In this document: positions 1-8,928 of the stretch, piece after piece
Numbering within the stretch: position 1 is the first letter of the stretch
Layout: each line of letters opens with the position of its first letter
Assembly: GCA_018435665.1 (NCBI GenBank)
Contig: JAHDND010000040.1
Span: forward strand, 1-40,059
Origin: Candidatus Thiosymbion sp.
Lineage (GTDB): Bacteria > Pseudomonadota > Gammaproteobacteria > Chromatiales > Chromatiaceae
Reading direction: 5' to 3'
Length of the DNA stretch: 40,059 bases
Position numbers and translations under genes: made by a program
The notes under the pieces: model-generated
The model's database searches: none
Told to the model about the DNA's origin: nothing
The model's input: only the letters and a program-made list of their open reading frames with translations

Positions 1-50
1 ACGATCAGCAGGAGGGAGAGGGCCCAGAGAAGGCGGGTGGTGCGCTTCAT
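1..50 (-). CDS. N-terminus of a secreted or membrane protein (partial)
   Basis: Reading leftwards from an ATG at 50, the frame gives MKRTTRLLWALSLLLI and then runs off the window edge. A basic start followed by a hydrophobic stretch is typical of a signal peptide or a first membrane segment. A second in-frame ATG at 62 would add four residues (MSTA). An AGGA lies about 11 nt before the ATG at 50, while the ATG at 62 has AGG directly against it, so 50 is slightly preferred. Only 16 residues are visible, so the function cannot be named. Confidence 0.5.
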   Translation of the reverse strand, partial: MKRTTRLLWALSLLLI

Positions 51-540
51 GGCGGTGCTCATCCTGGTGGATTGCCGAGTTCAAGTGGCGCGGCCCGGGA
101 ACGACCAGGGTGGAGGGCGCGCGCCGCGGGCACCTCAGGGATAGCCTTTCCCGCGGGAAACGTTCAGACCTCTCACGGACGAGAGGCCGCTTCTACCGCG
201 TCAGCCGCTTATTCTCTTCCTTCCTCCCCCTGGCGGGGGCGGACAAGGGAGAGGGGGGCTGAATAATTTGTCCCCGATCAGGGCCCGACCCACCTGATGA
301 GCCCCAGGCAGTCCTGGATGGCTGGCAAAAGTAACGGGCTTCTCAACGTAGATGAAATTGGAGTTTAGCCGAAGATGGGGCAAGCGGATAGGCAGCACGG
401 CCAATCCGCCAGCGCGCAGGCCTGGCGCGATCAGAATGGGAGGGCCGCGCTCCAGGCACCGCTCGCGGCCAGGATGGACCGGGCCAGGGCTGAATCCTCC
501 ATCTCCGCGATCATCCCCGGGGTGCCGCCGCCCGCTTCGC
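51..540. other. Intergenic region with palindromes, no gene seen
   Basis: About 490 bases between a leftward gene start and the 3' end of the lipoprotein hydrolase. It holds a perfect 14-bp palindrome (147-160), a 6-bp stem (169-174 with 181-186) and a C5/G5 hairpin near 227-240 in a run of pyrimidine then purine. The last resembles the short extragenic hairpins common in high-GC proteobacteria. The open frames here have no recognisable protein features and are not called. Confidence 0.5.
147..160. promoter_or_regulatory. Perfect 14-bp palindrome, possible operator
   Basis: The sequence TTTCCCGCGGGAAA is its own reverse complement. It lies about 97 bp upstream of the leftward start at position 50, a plausible place for a dimeric regulator. 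No regulator is identified, and a palindrome of this size in GC-rich DNA may be chance. Confidence 0.3.
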
Positions 541-2112
541 TCACTGGACCCGATCAACAAGGGGCAGACTAGTCCCAGGGTGGGGCGGTGCGCATCCGGC
601 CTCCTCCTTGAGGATGCGCGTCAATTCCGCCACGACCTCGGGGTGGCTGGTATCCCGATGGCCAGCGGGCACTACGCGCTCGGATTGGGCCGCCGGCAAG
701 TGGGCGCTGCGATAGGCCACCACCCCATCGGAACTCTCCTCCAGGGGGCACCGATGGCCGCGGTTACCGATCACCGAGTGCGCGGGCACCTGGGGTTGGG
801 TTGCGCTTAGGGCCAGCAGGAAGGGGGAGGTCGGCGAGAGGTCGCGAATGCTGTTGGGAAAATGGCCCGCCGGGTCATGATCGATGGTGTCCAGGGCCTC
901 GCTGATGCCGCTGCGGATCCATTCCGGCATGCGCAACAGGCGGGAGACCCAGAGGCTGAGGTTCCAACTGGCTACCTGGCTGCCCTGATGGGGCGTGAAC
1001 AGAAAGACGACCCGACTCACGTCATGGCGCGGCGTGAAGACCAGGGCGCGGCGCACCGGGCTGTCCTCGGGGAGGTCAGCCACGCCGGGGATGATCGCCT
1101 CGGCCTGCGCCAGGTCCAGACGTGAGACCTGGGCCCGCGACAGAATCCCGCCCATGCTGTGGCCGACGAGCACCATGGGTTGCTTGACCTGATAGACCCG
1201 GTAGGCCTCATCCAGGGCCTCGCGCAACTGGAGGGCGGACAGGGCAATGGGTTGGGCGGTGGGGTAGTAAAAGAACCAGAGCTGGTAGCGGTCGCGCAAA
1301 CAGGGTTCCGCCAGGAGGTGCCGAACCAGAGGATGCCAGGCCGTTGGCGTGGCCATTAGGCCATGGACCAGGACCAGCGGGCGCTTGGCGGGGTCGTAGG
1401 GCTCCAGAAAAAAGATGTTGGAAAACCCCTCGAAACGGTCCGCGCGCAGGAGATGACGCAAGCCCAGCAAGAAGCCCGGCCCCAGGGACCTGGCGGCGGC
1501 GAGGGGGGCCTCCAGGTCCATCGCCACGGGCACCCGCTGGCCGGCTACGGCCACCTCCTCCACCTGGCGGGGATCGAGGAGACTCAGGCGCAGGCGGCTC
1601 TCGTCCTCCGGGTCGGGCAGCGCCACCAGGGTCGCGGGGACCTGGAAACCATGGCGAGGGACATGGGCCCCCTCAGGCTCCAGGCGGGCCACCGTCGGCA
1701 AGCCGAGGCCCGGGCGGTGCAGGCCCGGGGTCGGGGTATCCGGCCCGGACCCGGTCACCGGGGTGATGTCGGCGAGGTCCCCCGGTGCCAGGCGCCGGGG
1801 TGGGTCGCCGGCGTCCAGCCGGATGTCGGGTCCGGCCTCACCGGCGAGGGCGGCGGGCAGGAGGGCCGCCAGTTCCTGGCGGTAGCGGGCCCTGGCCCGC
1901 TCCCGTTGCTGATCCGTGGTCTGTGGCTGGGCAATCTCCGCCAGGGCGGTCCGAAGCCGGCTAGTTTCCATGCTGCCATCGCCCGGGGGCAGGCCCTGGC
2001 AGCCCGTCAGTAACCAGGCCAGGGCGCCATACCCGGTCAGCCAGACTCGGCGGCGCGCGGGTTGAGCCTGCCCGGGTCCTGTCGCCATCCGCCGAGCGGC
2101 CAATCGACTCAT
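541..2112 (-). CDS. Lipoprotein alpha/beta hydrolase (lipase/esterase-like)
   Basis: This is a 523-residue serine hydrolase of the alpha/beta fold, probably a lipid-anchored esterase or lipase. The N-terminus is basic, then hydrophobic, and ends in a lipobox LLTGC with Cys38, so it should be exported and anchored to a membrane. The oxyanion-hole region LVLVHG lies at about 246-251 and the nucleophile elbow GHSMGG at 317-322 with Ser319. SSDGVV and GHRDTSHPE near the C-terminus are candidates for the acid and histidine. Residues 45-230 resemble no domain I know. The start at 2112 is supported by GGAGG six bases upstream (read on the minus strand). It is divergent from the permease at 2206, leaving about 93 bp for both promoters. 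Substrate unknown. Confidence 0.8.
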   Translation of the reverse strand: MSRLAARRMATGPGQAQPARRRVWLTGYGALAWLLTGCQGLPPGDGSMETSRLRTALAEIAQPQTTDQQRERARARYRQELAALLPAALAGEAGPDIRLDAGDPPRRLAPGDLADITPVTGSGPDTPTPGLHRPGLGLPTVARLEPEGAHVPRHGFQVPATLVALPDPEDESRLRLSLLDPRQVEEVAVAGQRVPVAMDLEAPLAAARSLGPGFLLGLRHLLRADRFEGFSNIFFLEPYDPAKRPLVLVHGLMATPTAWHPLVRHLLAEPCLRDRYQLWFFYYPTAQPIALSALQLREALDEAYRVYQVKQPMVLVGHSMGGILSRAQVSRLDLAQAEAIIPGVADLPEDSPVRRALVFTPRHDVSRVVFLFTPHQGSQVASWNLSLWVSRLLRMPEWIRSGISEALDTIDHDPAGHFPNSIRDLSPTSPFLLALSATQPQVPAHSVIGNRGHRCPLEESSDGVVAYRSAHLPAAQSERVVPAGHRDTSHPEVVAELTRILKEEAGCAPPHPGTSLPLVDRVQ

Positions 2113-2205
2113 GCAGGGCCTCCGAAATGGGTTTTAGGGTCCCCAAGGGTCCAGTCCGGGTAAGCTACGCCTTTCTTCATCATTGCCGACCTGTTCCGCC
2201 GCCTC

Positions 2206-4044
2206 ATGAACCAGGAACTCATTATCGTACTCGCCCTCCTGGCCTCGGCCATCCTGATGTTCGCGATCAACCGGCCCCGGCCGGACATGGTCGCCTTGAT
2301 GATGATGCTGGTCCTGCCCTTCACCGGCGTCATCAGCATCGGTGAGGCCATCGCCGGTTTCAGCAACGCCAACATCGTCCTCATCGGCGCCATGTTCGTG
2401 GTGGGCGAGGCCCTGGCCCGCACCGGTGTCGCCAAGCGCGTCGGGGACTGGCTGGCCGACAGAGGGGGGCGGCATGGCTGGCTGCTGACCCTGCTGATCA
2501 TGCTCGCCGTCGGTTTGCTGGGGGCCTTCATGAGCAGCACCGGCGTGGTGGCGATTTTTATTCCGGTGGTGCTGCGCATCGCCGCCCGCACCGGCATCGA
2601 TCCGGCCCGGTTTCTCCTGCCCATGGCCTATGCCGCCCTGGTCAGCGGCACCCTGACCCTCGTGGCCACCTCCCCCAACCTCATCATCAACTACGAGCTC
2701 ATGCGCGGCGGGGTGGAGGGCTTCAATTTCTTCAGTTTCACCCCCTTCGGCCTGCCGATCCTGGTGGTGACCATCCTTTACATGCTGGCGACCCAACGGT
2801 GGCTGAGCCCAGCCCGCAGCGCGGCACCCCTCGGCCGCCCCCAGCCCGAGATGCTGGACTGGGTCCAGCGCTATGACCTGGCGGGGCGTGAACACCGGGT
2901 CCGGGTCTTGCCGGGTTCACCCTTGTTGGGCCAGAGCCTGGGGGAGCTGGATTTGCCCACCCACGTGGGGGTGAGGGTGCTCCTCATCGAACGCGGGGCT
3001 GGCCTCAAGCGCCAGGTCCTGGCCCGGACGGCGGAGCTCCGGCTTCAAGCGGATGACATCCTGCTCCTGGACGTGGACAGCGAGCGGGCCGGGGTGGATA
3101 AAAAATCCCTGGCCGCCGAGTTCAAGGTCGAGATCCTGCCGCGGACCCGTCAGTACTTTGTCGACAAGGCCGATGACGTGGGCATGATGGAGGTCATGAT
3201 CCCGGAGGAGTCCCAACTCGTCGACCTGACGGTGGCCGAGGCGATGGAGGTGATGGGCACCGAGTTGACGGTGGTCGGCCTGCGGCGTGGGCGCAAGCCC
3301 CATCCGCCCTATGGTCTTCGCGAGGAGAGGCTGCAAGGTGGTGACACCCTGCTGCTCGCCGGTCCCTGGAAACCCCTGCGCAAGCTGCAGAAGGGCGGAC
3401 ATGACCTGATCGTGCTCAATCTCCCCAAGGAGTTCGACGAGGTCTTGCCCAAGGCCGACAAGGCGCCCCAGGCCGTTTTGATCCTCATCCTCACCGTCAC
3501 CCTCATGGCGACGGGCCTCCTGCCCAACGTCCACGCCGCCCTGCTCGGCGCCTTCCTTATGGGCGCTTTTGGCTGCATCAAGGCCGATCAGGCCTACCGG
3601 GCCATCCAGTGGCGGAGTCTGATCATGATCGTGGGCATGATGCCCTTCGCCCTGGCCCTAGAGCGGACCGGCGGTGTCGCTCTGGCCGCGGAGGGGCTGG
3701 TGCAGCTCCTGGGTGCCGCCAACCCCAGGGCCATCCTCGCCGTCCTCTTCGCCCTCACCGTGGTCAGTGGCCTCTTCATCGTCAATACCGCCAATGCCGT
3801 CCTGCTCATCCCCGTCGCCCTGGCCGTCGCCAAGCACTTGGGGGCCTCGCCTTATCCCTTCGCCATGATCGTGGCCTTGGGGGCCTCCGTCACCTTCATG
3901 ACCCATATCTCCCCGATCAACATCCTGGTGCAGAACAAGGGCAACTATGGCCTCAGCGACTTTGTCCGCTTCGGCTTTCCCCTGACCCTGATCGTTGGGG
4001 CCCTGTCGGTCTTTCTCGTGGCCTGGCTACTACCCCTGTATTGA
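2206..4044 (+). CDS. SLC13-family permease with two TrkA-C domains
   Basis: A 612-residue inner-membrane transporter of the divalent anion:sodium symporter (DASS/SLC13) type. It has an N-terminal membrane half (about residues 1-200), a cytoplasmic insert and a C-terminal membrane half (about 420-612). The insert carries two TrkA-C/RCK_C-like regions (about 228-292 and 325-398), the usual architecture of the bacterial group that includes putative sulfate permeases. Gly-Pro-rich helical hairpins and the late ATSPNLIINYEL and ISPINILVQNKGNYG segments match the substrate/Na+ loops of the family. Sulfate or another small anion is a guess from the family and the sulfur genes nearby. No strong ribosome binding site is visible before ATG 2206. 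Confidence 0.82.
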   Translation: MNQELIIVLALLASAILMFAINRPRPDMVALMMMLVLPFTGVISIGEAIAGFSNANIVLIGAMFVVGEALARTGVAKRVGDWLADRGGRHGWLLTLLIMLAVGLLGAFMSSTGVVAIFIPVVLRIAARTGIDPARFLLPMAYAALVSGTLTLVATSPNLIINYELMRGGVEGFNFFSFTPFGLPILVVTILYMLATQRWLSPARSAAPLGRPQPEMLDWVQRYDLAGREHRVRVLPGSPLLGQSLGELDLPTHVGVRVLLIERGAGLKRQVLARTAELRLQADDILLLDVDSERAGVDKKSLAAEFKVEILPRTRQYFVDKADDVGMMEVMIPEESQLVDLTVAEAMEVMGTELTVVGLRRGRKPHPPYGLREERLQGGDTLLLAGPWKPLRKLQKGGHDLIVLNLPKEFDEVLPKADKAPQAVLILILTVTLMATGLLPNVHAALLGAFLMGAFGCIKADQAYRAIQWRSLIMIVGMMPFALALERTGGVALAAEGLVQLLGAANPRAILAVLFALTVVSGLFIVNTANAVLLIPVALAVAKHLGASPYPFAMIVALGASVTFMTHISPINILVQNKGNYGLSDFVRFGFPLTLIVGALSVFLVAWLLPLY

Positions 4045-4091
4045 TTTCTCCCCGCTGACCAGTATCCCCTCGCCTCCCTGCTGGGTCTGTC

Positions 4092-4135
4092 AGCGCCAGG
4101 GGAGGCGTGAAAGCTGCCAGGGACCCCCTGGCGCT
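4092..4135. terminator. 11-bp inverted repeat after the permease gene
   Basis: AGCGCCAGGGG at 4092-4102 is exactly complementary to CCCCTGGCGCT at 4125-4135, with a 22-nt loop. It lies 48 bp after the permease stop and 113 bp before the likely exeA start. There is no T-run, so factor-independent termination is doubtful; it could be an mRNA 3' end hairpin or a regulator site. Confidence 0.4.
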
Positions 4136-4247
4136 TGACGCGGGCCGGCTCTGTGCCTAGTCTGCCCTAAATCGCCCCCCGCCTGCCCGACCCCGGTCCC
4201 TGGGTCCGCCCTGGGCTTTGGCCCCGTGCCCTGAATATCCGCTAACC

Positions 4248-5948
4248 GTGTACGCCAATTATTTCGGCCTCAAGGAACCCAGCTTTTCCATCACCCCGGA
4301 TCCCCAGTATCTCTTCTTGAGTGAGCAGCATCGGGAGGCCCTGGCGCATCTCGTTTACGGCGCCGGGGAGAGCGGCGGCTTCGTCCTGCTGACGGGCGAG
4401 GTGGGGACTGGCAAGACGACGGTCTGCCGCGCCTTCCTCGAACAGTTGCCCGAGCAGGTCGATCTGGCCCTGATTCTGCACCCGGCGCTATCGGCGACGG
4501 AGCTGCTGCGTGCCATCTGCGACGAGTTCCGCATCCCCCTGGAGGATGGGGAGCGCACCGTCAAACGGCTGGTGGACAAGCTGAACCGCTTCCTGCTGGA
4601 GGCCCATGCCCAGGGCCGGCGTCCGGTCCTCATGATCGACGAGGCCCAGGACCTGTCGCCCCGGGTGCTGGAGCAGATCCGCCTGTTGACCAATCTGGAG
4701 ACCCCCAAGCACAAGCTGTTGCAGATCTTTCTGGTCGGCCAGCCCGAGTTGCGGGAGATGCTGCTCCATCCCGGCCTGCGCCAGCTCAACCAGCGCATCA
4801 CCGCCCGTTATCACCTCAAGCCCTTCGATTCGCGCGACACGGCGGCCTATGTCGAGCATCGCCTGGCCGTCGCCGGGGTGGAGCGGCCCCTATTCACCCG
4901 TGGGGCCCTGCGCCAGGTGCATCGCCTCTCCCAAGGGGTGCCGCGCCTGATCAATATCTACTGCGACCGCGCCTTGCTCGGGGCCTGTGTCTCCCGCAAC
5001 CCGATGGTCACCCGGCGCATCCTGGAAAAGGCCGTGGCGGAGGTCGACGATGGGCGCTCCTGGCGTCAGCCCGGCGCGCATCGGCGCTGGAACGCCCTGG
5101 CGGCCGGGGTGCTGGCCCTGGCCATTGGTGGGGCCTGGGGCTTCTGGGAATACCGCGGTCGGCCGGATCTGCCCACCGTCCTTGCCGCCCTAAAGGGCGA
5201 GGCGCCGGGCGGGGAGGAGGCCGCCACCCCCGAGCCCACGGCCGAGGCCAAGGCGGCCGAGGCCGAGAAGGCCCAGGCGGAGGAACAGACCCGCCTCGCC
5301 CTGGCCAAGGCCCTGGCGGATGAACGGCTCACGGAACTGGCGGCGGACAGTGAGCTGCTGGCCGATCAGGAGTTGGCCCTGCGCCTCTTGCTGCGGCGCT
5401 GGCAGGTCGAACTGGGCAAGCTGGACGGCCGGGCGCCCTGCGAGCGGCTCAGCGCCTTCGGCCTGGAGTGCGAACTGGATCGTGGCGGCTGGAGCCGGGT
5501 GCGGGACTATAACCTGCCGGCCTTGCTGCGCCTGCGCGACCGCCAGGGCGTCGAGGGCTGGGTGGCCCTGGTGGGCCTGGACGAGCATCAGGCGACCCTG
5601 GAACTGGCCAAGGGGACCGAGAACTTTCCCCTGGGGTCGCTGGATGGCTGGTGGACCGGGGACTATTTGCTGGTCTGGCAGCCGCCGCCCGTGGGGGGGA
5701 CCCTGATTAGGCCCGGCTCCTCCGGCGAGGCCGTGCGCTGGTTGCGCCGCCTCCTGGCGCAGGCCCCCGGACTGGACTTCAAGGATGACGGCTCCAGCCG
5801 TTTCGACCACCAGGTAGAGAACGCCGTGCGGCGCTTCCAGACCCAGTCCGGTCTGGAGGTCGATGGCCTGGCGGGACCTCGCACCCTGATCCGTCTGACC
5901 AGTCTGGTCGACATGCCGGGGCTGCCCAAGCTCCGGCCGGGAGACTAG
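4248..5948 (+). CDS. ExeA/GspA-like AAA ATPase with peptidoglycan-binding domain
   Basis: An inner-membrane ATPase of the ExeA/GspA type, which with GspB helps place the type II secretion secretin through the peptidoglycan layer. Using GTG 4248 gives MYANYFGLKEPSFSITPDP, the usual family start; a TTG at 4218 would add ten unlikely residues. Walker A GEVGTGKTT is at about 50-58 and Walker B LMIDEAQD at about 128-135. A single membrane helix lies at about 281-302, followed by an Ala/Glu-rich linker. The C-terminus (about 485-555) has the repeat pattern of a PG_binding_1 domain. At 566 residues it is normal for the family. Only 4 nt separate it from the gspB-like gene. No other type II secretion genes are in the window. 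Confidence 0.85.
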   Translation: MYANYFGLKEPSFSITPDPQYLFLSEQHREALAHLVYGAGESGGFVLLTGEVGTGKTTVCRAFLEQLPEQVDLALILHPALSATELLRAICDEFRIPLEDGERTVKRLVDKLNRFLLEAHAQGRRPVLMIDEAQDLSPRVLEQIRLLTNLETPKHKLLQIFLVGQPELREMLLHPGLRQLNQRITARYHLKPFDSRDTAAYVEHRLAVAGVERPLFTRGALRQVHRLSQGVPRLINIYCDRALLGACVSRNPMVTRRILEKAVAEVDDGRSWRQPGAHRRWNALAAGVLALAIGGAWGFWEYRGRPDLPTVLAALKGEAPGGEEAATPEPTAEAKAAEAEKAQAEEQTRLALAKALADERLTELAADSELLADQELALRLLLRRWQVELGKLDGRAPCERLSAFGLECELDRGGWSRVRDYNLPALLRLRDRQGVEGWVALVGLDEHQATLELAKGTENFPLGSLDGWWTGDYLLVWQPPPVGGTLIRPGSSGEAVRWLRRLLAQAPGLDFKDDGSSRFDHQVENAVRRFQTQSGLEVDGLAGPRTLIRLTSLVDMPGLPKLRPGD

Positions 5949-5952
5949 CGCC

Positions 5953-6906
5953 ATGTCCTACATCCTCGAAGCCCTGAGAAAGTCCCAGCAGGACCGGGAA
6001 CTCGGCCGGGTGCCGACCCTCGCCACCCAGCCCCTGTTCACGCCCCGGGAGAGCAGCCGAAATTCCTGGATCGGCATCGCCCTTGGCCTGGCGGCCCTGG
6101 CGGTGGCGATCGCCCTGTACGCCGTCCTACGGGCGAGGTCGGAGACGGCGCCGGGTGGGCTGGCGCCGATGGGCGTCCAGGTTCCAGCCCAGAGCCCAGC
6201 CCAGACTGTGGCCAGTGCCCAGCCTTCAGCCGCCGGTCCCGCTGGTGCTCCCCCCGCGGCGCCACCAGGTCCGATGGCCGTGGTGGCACCGCCGGCCGCT
6301 ACCGTCGAACCACCCAGCCCTTCCCCCACCTCCGCCAGGGTCGAGCCATCTCCGGTTGCTCCTGGTTCCGGGGCGGTCCCTGCTGGCCAAGCCGCCCACC
6401 CGGTAACTTCCAGTATCCCGGAAGAAGCCGAGGTCGATCCCGAGGTTCCGCCTTACGCCCCTTACCCCCCTCATTCCGGTGGCCCGGCCGAACCGCAACC
6501 CAGTTATCCCCCGCCCGCGCCACCCGCGCCCCCGGCCAGGGAGGCGACCCGCCCATCGCCGGCGGATGCGATCCCGGAGGATCTGCGCGAGGACATCGAG
6601 GCCTTCAAGGAGCAGATCAAGGGGGGGCAGGGCGGTAAGTCGGCGTCCAAGGCCAAGGCCAGCGCCGCGCAACAGCAGGTCCCACTGCGGGAGCGCCGTT
6701 TGCCACCCGAGGTACAGGAACGGCTGCCCACCTTTCTCCTCACCGTGCATCTTTACGATGCCGATCCCGAAAAGCGCCTGGTGATCATCGATGGCCGCCG
6801 GCTGCGCCAGGGTGACGCCACCCGCAGTGGTATCCTGGTCGAGGAGATCTTCCCCGATGGCGTGGCCCTGGCCTTTGAAGGCCATCGCTTCTTCCAGCCG
6901 CGCTGA
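5953..6906 (+). CDS. GspB-domain protein, partner of ExeA
   Basis: A 317-residue bitopic inner-membrane protein of the GspB/ExeB type, which works with the upstream ATPase in type II secretion. The N-terminus MSYILEALRKSQQDRELG is the conserved cytoplasmic motif of the family. A membrane helix spans about 39-59. A long Pro/Ala/Ser-rich periplasmic linker (about 65-200) is of a kind often found crossing the periplasm. The C-terminal region from about 245 to 317 matches the T2SSB domain, including the stretches VIIDGRRLRQGD and VALAFEGHRFF. The start is 4 nt after the exeA-like stop, so the two genes are almost certainly co-transcribed and translationally linked. Confidence 0.85.
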   Translation: MSYILEALRKSQQDRELGRVPTLATQPLFTPRESSRNSWIGIALGLAALAVAIALYAVLRARSETAPGGLAPMGVQVPAQSPAQTVASAQPSAAGPAGAPPAAPPGPMAVVAPPAATVEPPSPSPTSARVEPSPVAPGSGAVPAGQAAHPVTSSIPEEAEVDPEVPPYAPYPPHSGGPAEPQPSYPPPAPPAPPAREATRPSPADAIPEDLREDIEAFKEQIKGGQGGKSASKAKASAAQQQVPLRERRLPPEVQERLPTFLLTVHLYDADPEKRLVIIDGRRLRQGDATRSGILVEEIFPDGVALAFEGHRFFQPR

Positions 6907-6990
6907 TTCAGCGCCCCTTCCCCGTCAACACTCAGGCCAAGGTATGGTGCCCTCGGGACCTTGCCGAATCCTCCTCACCCGGGAGCACCC

Positions 6991-8754
6991 ATGCCAGGCA
7001 CCTCCACCACCCCTGCCCAAGACCCCACCGCTTTCCGTATCGTCACGCGTTTCCAGGACGTGACCCCGGACCCTGGCGCGCCCCCGGTCGATACCCAGCC
7101 CGGCACCTTTCTGCTGGAGCTGATCAAACCCTCCCACTACGACGACGAGGGTTATGTCATCCAGTGGCTCAAGGCCTGGATTCCTTCCAATTCCCTGGCC
7201 TCCCTCTACGGTCTGGCCCGCGTCGCCGACCGGGGGCGGGTCCTGGGTCCGGAGGTCCAGATCGCCATCCAGGCCTATGACGAGACCAATACCCGGGTCC
7301 CGGTGGCCGGCATCATCCGGCGCTTCCAGGCCAACGGCGGGCGTGGCCTGATCTGCCTGGTGGGGGTCCAGTCCAACCAGTACCCCCGCGCCCTGGACCT
7401 GGCGCGGCGTTTTCGTGCGGCGGGGCTGCCGGTGGCCATCGGCGGCTTCCATGTCAGCGGTTCCCTGGCCATGTTGCCCCGCCTGACGCCCGAGTTGCAG
7501 GAGGCCCTGGACCTGGGCATCACGCTCTTCGCCGGGGAGGCCGAGGAGCATTTCGCCGCCCTCCTGCGCGCCGCCGACGCGGGCCGTCTGGCGCCGGTCT
7601 ACAACTTCATGGCCCAACTGCCGGCGCTGCAGGGGCAGTCGCTGCCGCATCTGCCCCCTGAGGTGGCGCGGCGCTACGCCCCCATGCCCGGGACCTTCGA
7701 TGCCGGGCGCGGCTGTCCCTTCCTGTGCAGCTTCTGCACCATCATCAACGTCCAGGGCCGCAAGTCGCGCTTTCGCGATCCGGAGGACATCGAGGCCCTG
7801 CTGCGTGCCAATCTGGCCCACGGCATTCGTCACTACTTCATCACCGACGATAATTTTGCCCGCAACCGCAACTGGGAACCCATCTTCGACCGCATCATCG
7901 CCCTGCGCCAGGAACTCGGGGTCAAGTTCAATTTCACCATCCAGGTGGATACCATGTGCCATACCCTGCCCGGGTTCGTGGTCAAGGCGCGGGCGGCGGG
8001 GGTCTCCCGGGTCTTCATCGGCCTGGAGACGGTGAACGCGGACAACCTCAAGTCCGCCAACAAGAAGCAGAACAAGCTCGACAACTACCGGACCATGCTC
8101 CTCGCCTGGCAGGGCCAGCGGGTCACCACCTATTGTGGCTATATCCTGGGCTTTCCGGACGATACTCCGGAATCCATCATGGCCGATATCGAGACCATCA
8201 AGCGGGAACTGCCCCTCGATATCCTGGAATTCTTCTGCCTGACGCCCCTGCCGGGCTCGGCGGATCATCAGGCGCTCTTCCACCAGGGCGCGCCCCTGGA
8301 GCCGGATCTCAACCGCTATGACCTGGAGCACGTCTGCACCACCCACCCGCGCATGACGGCGGCCGAGTGGCAGGCCGTCTATGCCCAGGCCTGGGACAGC
8401 TACTATTCCCTGGAGCATCTGGAGACCCTGATGCGGCGGGCGGCGACCTTCGACCGCAACCCCAAACGCATCATGGAGATTGCCCTGGAGTTTTACGGCT
8501 GCTTCCACTTCGAGAAGGTCCATCCCCTCCAGGGCGGCTTTATCCGCCGCAAGGTGCGCACCGATCGCCGGCCGAGTCTACCAATTGAGTCGCCCTTGAT
8601 CTTTTATCCCCGCCGTGCCGCAGAAGTGTTGCGGACCTATTCGGGCCTGCTGGCCTATGCCGCGCGGGTCTGGCGGCTCTATCGCCGGGTCCGGCGAGAT
8701 ATCCGGCGGGCGGGCTATCACTACGAGGACGCCTCCCTGCGCCCTGATGCCTGA
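6991..8754 (+). CDS. B12-binding domain radical SAM protein
   Basis: A 587-residue enzyme with an N-terminal cobalamin-binding-like region (about 40-210) and a radical SAM domain. The iron-sulfur motif CPFLCSFC has Cys242, Cys246 and Cys249, which bind the 4Fe-4S cluster that cleaves S-adenosylmethionine. The preceding GTFDAGRGCPF and following GRKSRFRDPE are typical of B12-dependent radical SAM proteins of the HpnP/BchE-like superfamily. ATG 6991 is chosen over TTG 6961 because GGGAG lies seven bases before it. The C-terminal 150 residues resemble no domain I can name. The gene stands alone and convergent to the cytochrome gene; the reaction (methylation, cyclisation or other) cannot be told from sequence. 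Confidence 0.8.
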   Translation: MPGTSTTPAQDPTAFRIVTRFQDVTPDPGAPPVDTQPGTFLLELIKPSHYDDEGYVIQWLKAWIPSNSLASLYGLARVADRGRVLGPEVQIAIQAYDETNTRVPVAGIIRRFQANGGRGLICLVGVQSNQYPRALDLARRFRAAGLPVAIGGFHVSGSLAMLPRLTPELQEALDLGITLFAGEAEEHFAALLRAADAGRLAPVYNFMAQLPALQGQSLPHLPPEVARRYAPMPGTFDAGRGCPFLCSFCTIINVQGRKSRFRDPEDIEALLRANLAHGIRHYFITDDNFARNRNWEPIFDRIIALRQELGVKFNFTIQVDTMCHTLPGFVVKARAAGVSRVFIGLETVNADNLKSANKKQNKLDNYRTMLLAWQGQRVTTYCGYILGFPDDTPESIMADIETIKRELPLDILEFFCLTPLPGSADHQALFHQGAPLEPDLNRYDLEHVCTTHPRMTAAEWQAVYAQAWDSYYSLEHLETLMRRAATFDRNPKRIMEIALEFYGCFHFEKVHPLQGGFIRRKVRTDRRPSLPIESPLIFYPRRAAEVLRTYSGLLAYAARVWRLYRRVRRDIRRAGYHYEDASLRPDA

Positions 8755-8928
8755 GCCAGACCTATCACCGGTGCCGGCACCTGACGAATAACCCTTTGCC
8801 ACCTCCCCCACGCAGCGCTGGGCCTCCAACGCAAGCACGAAGTCGGCGGTGCGCTGGAGTCCATCTCTCGGGTTTGGCGGCCTGCCGCGGCGCCCCCAGG
8901 CCGATGCGCAAGCCTGGCGGTTAATCCG

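Noticed and set aside
6925..8523. Minus-strand 532-residue ORF opposite the radical SAM gene
   Set aside because: Third-position GC bias of the true gene keeps the antisense frame open; no motifs.
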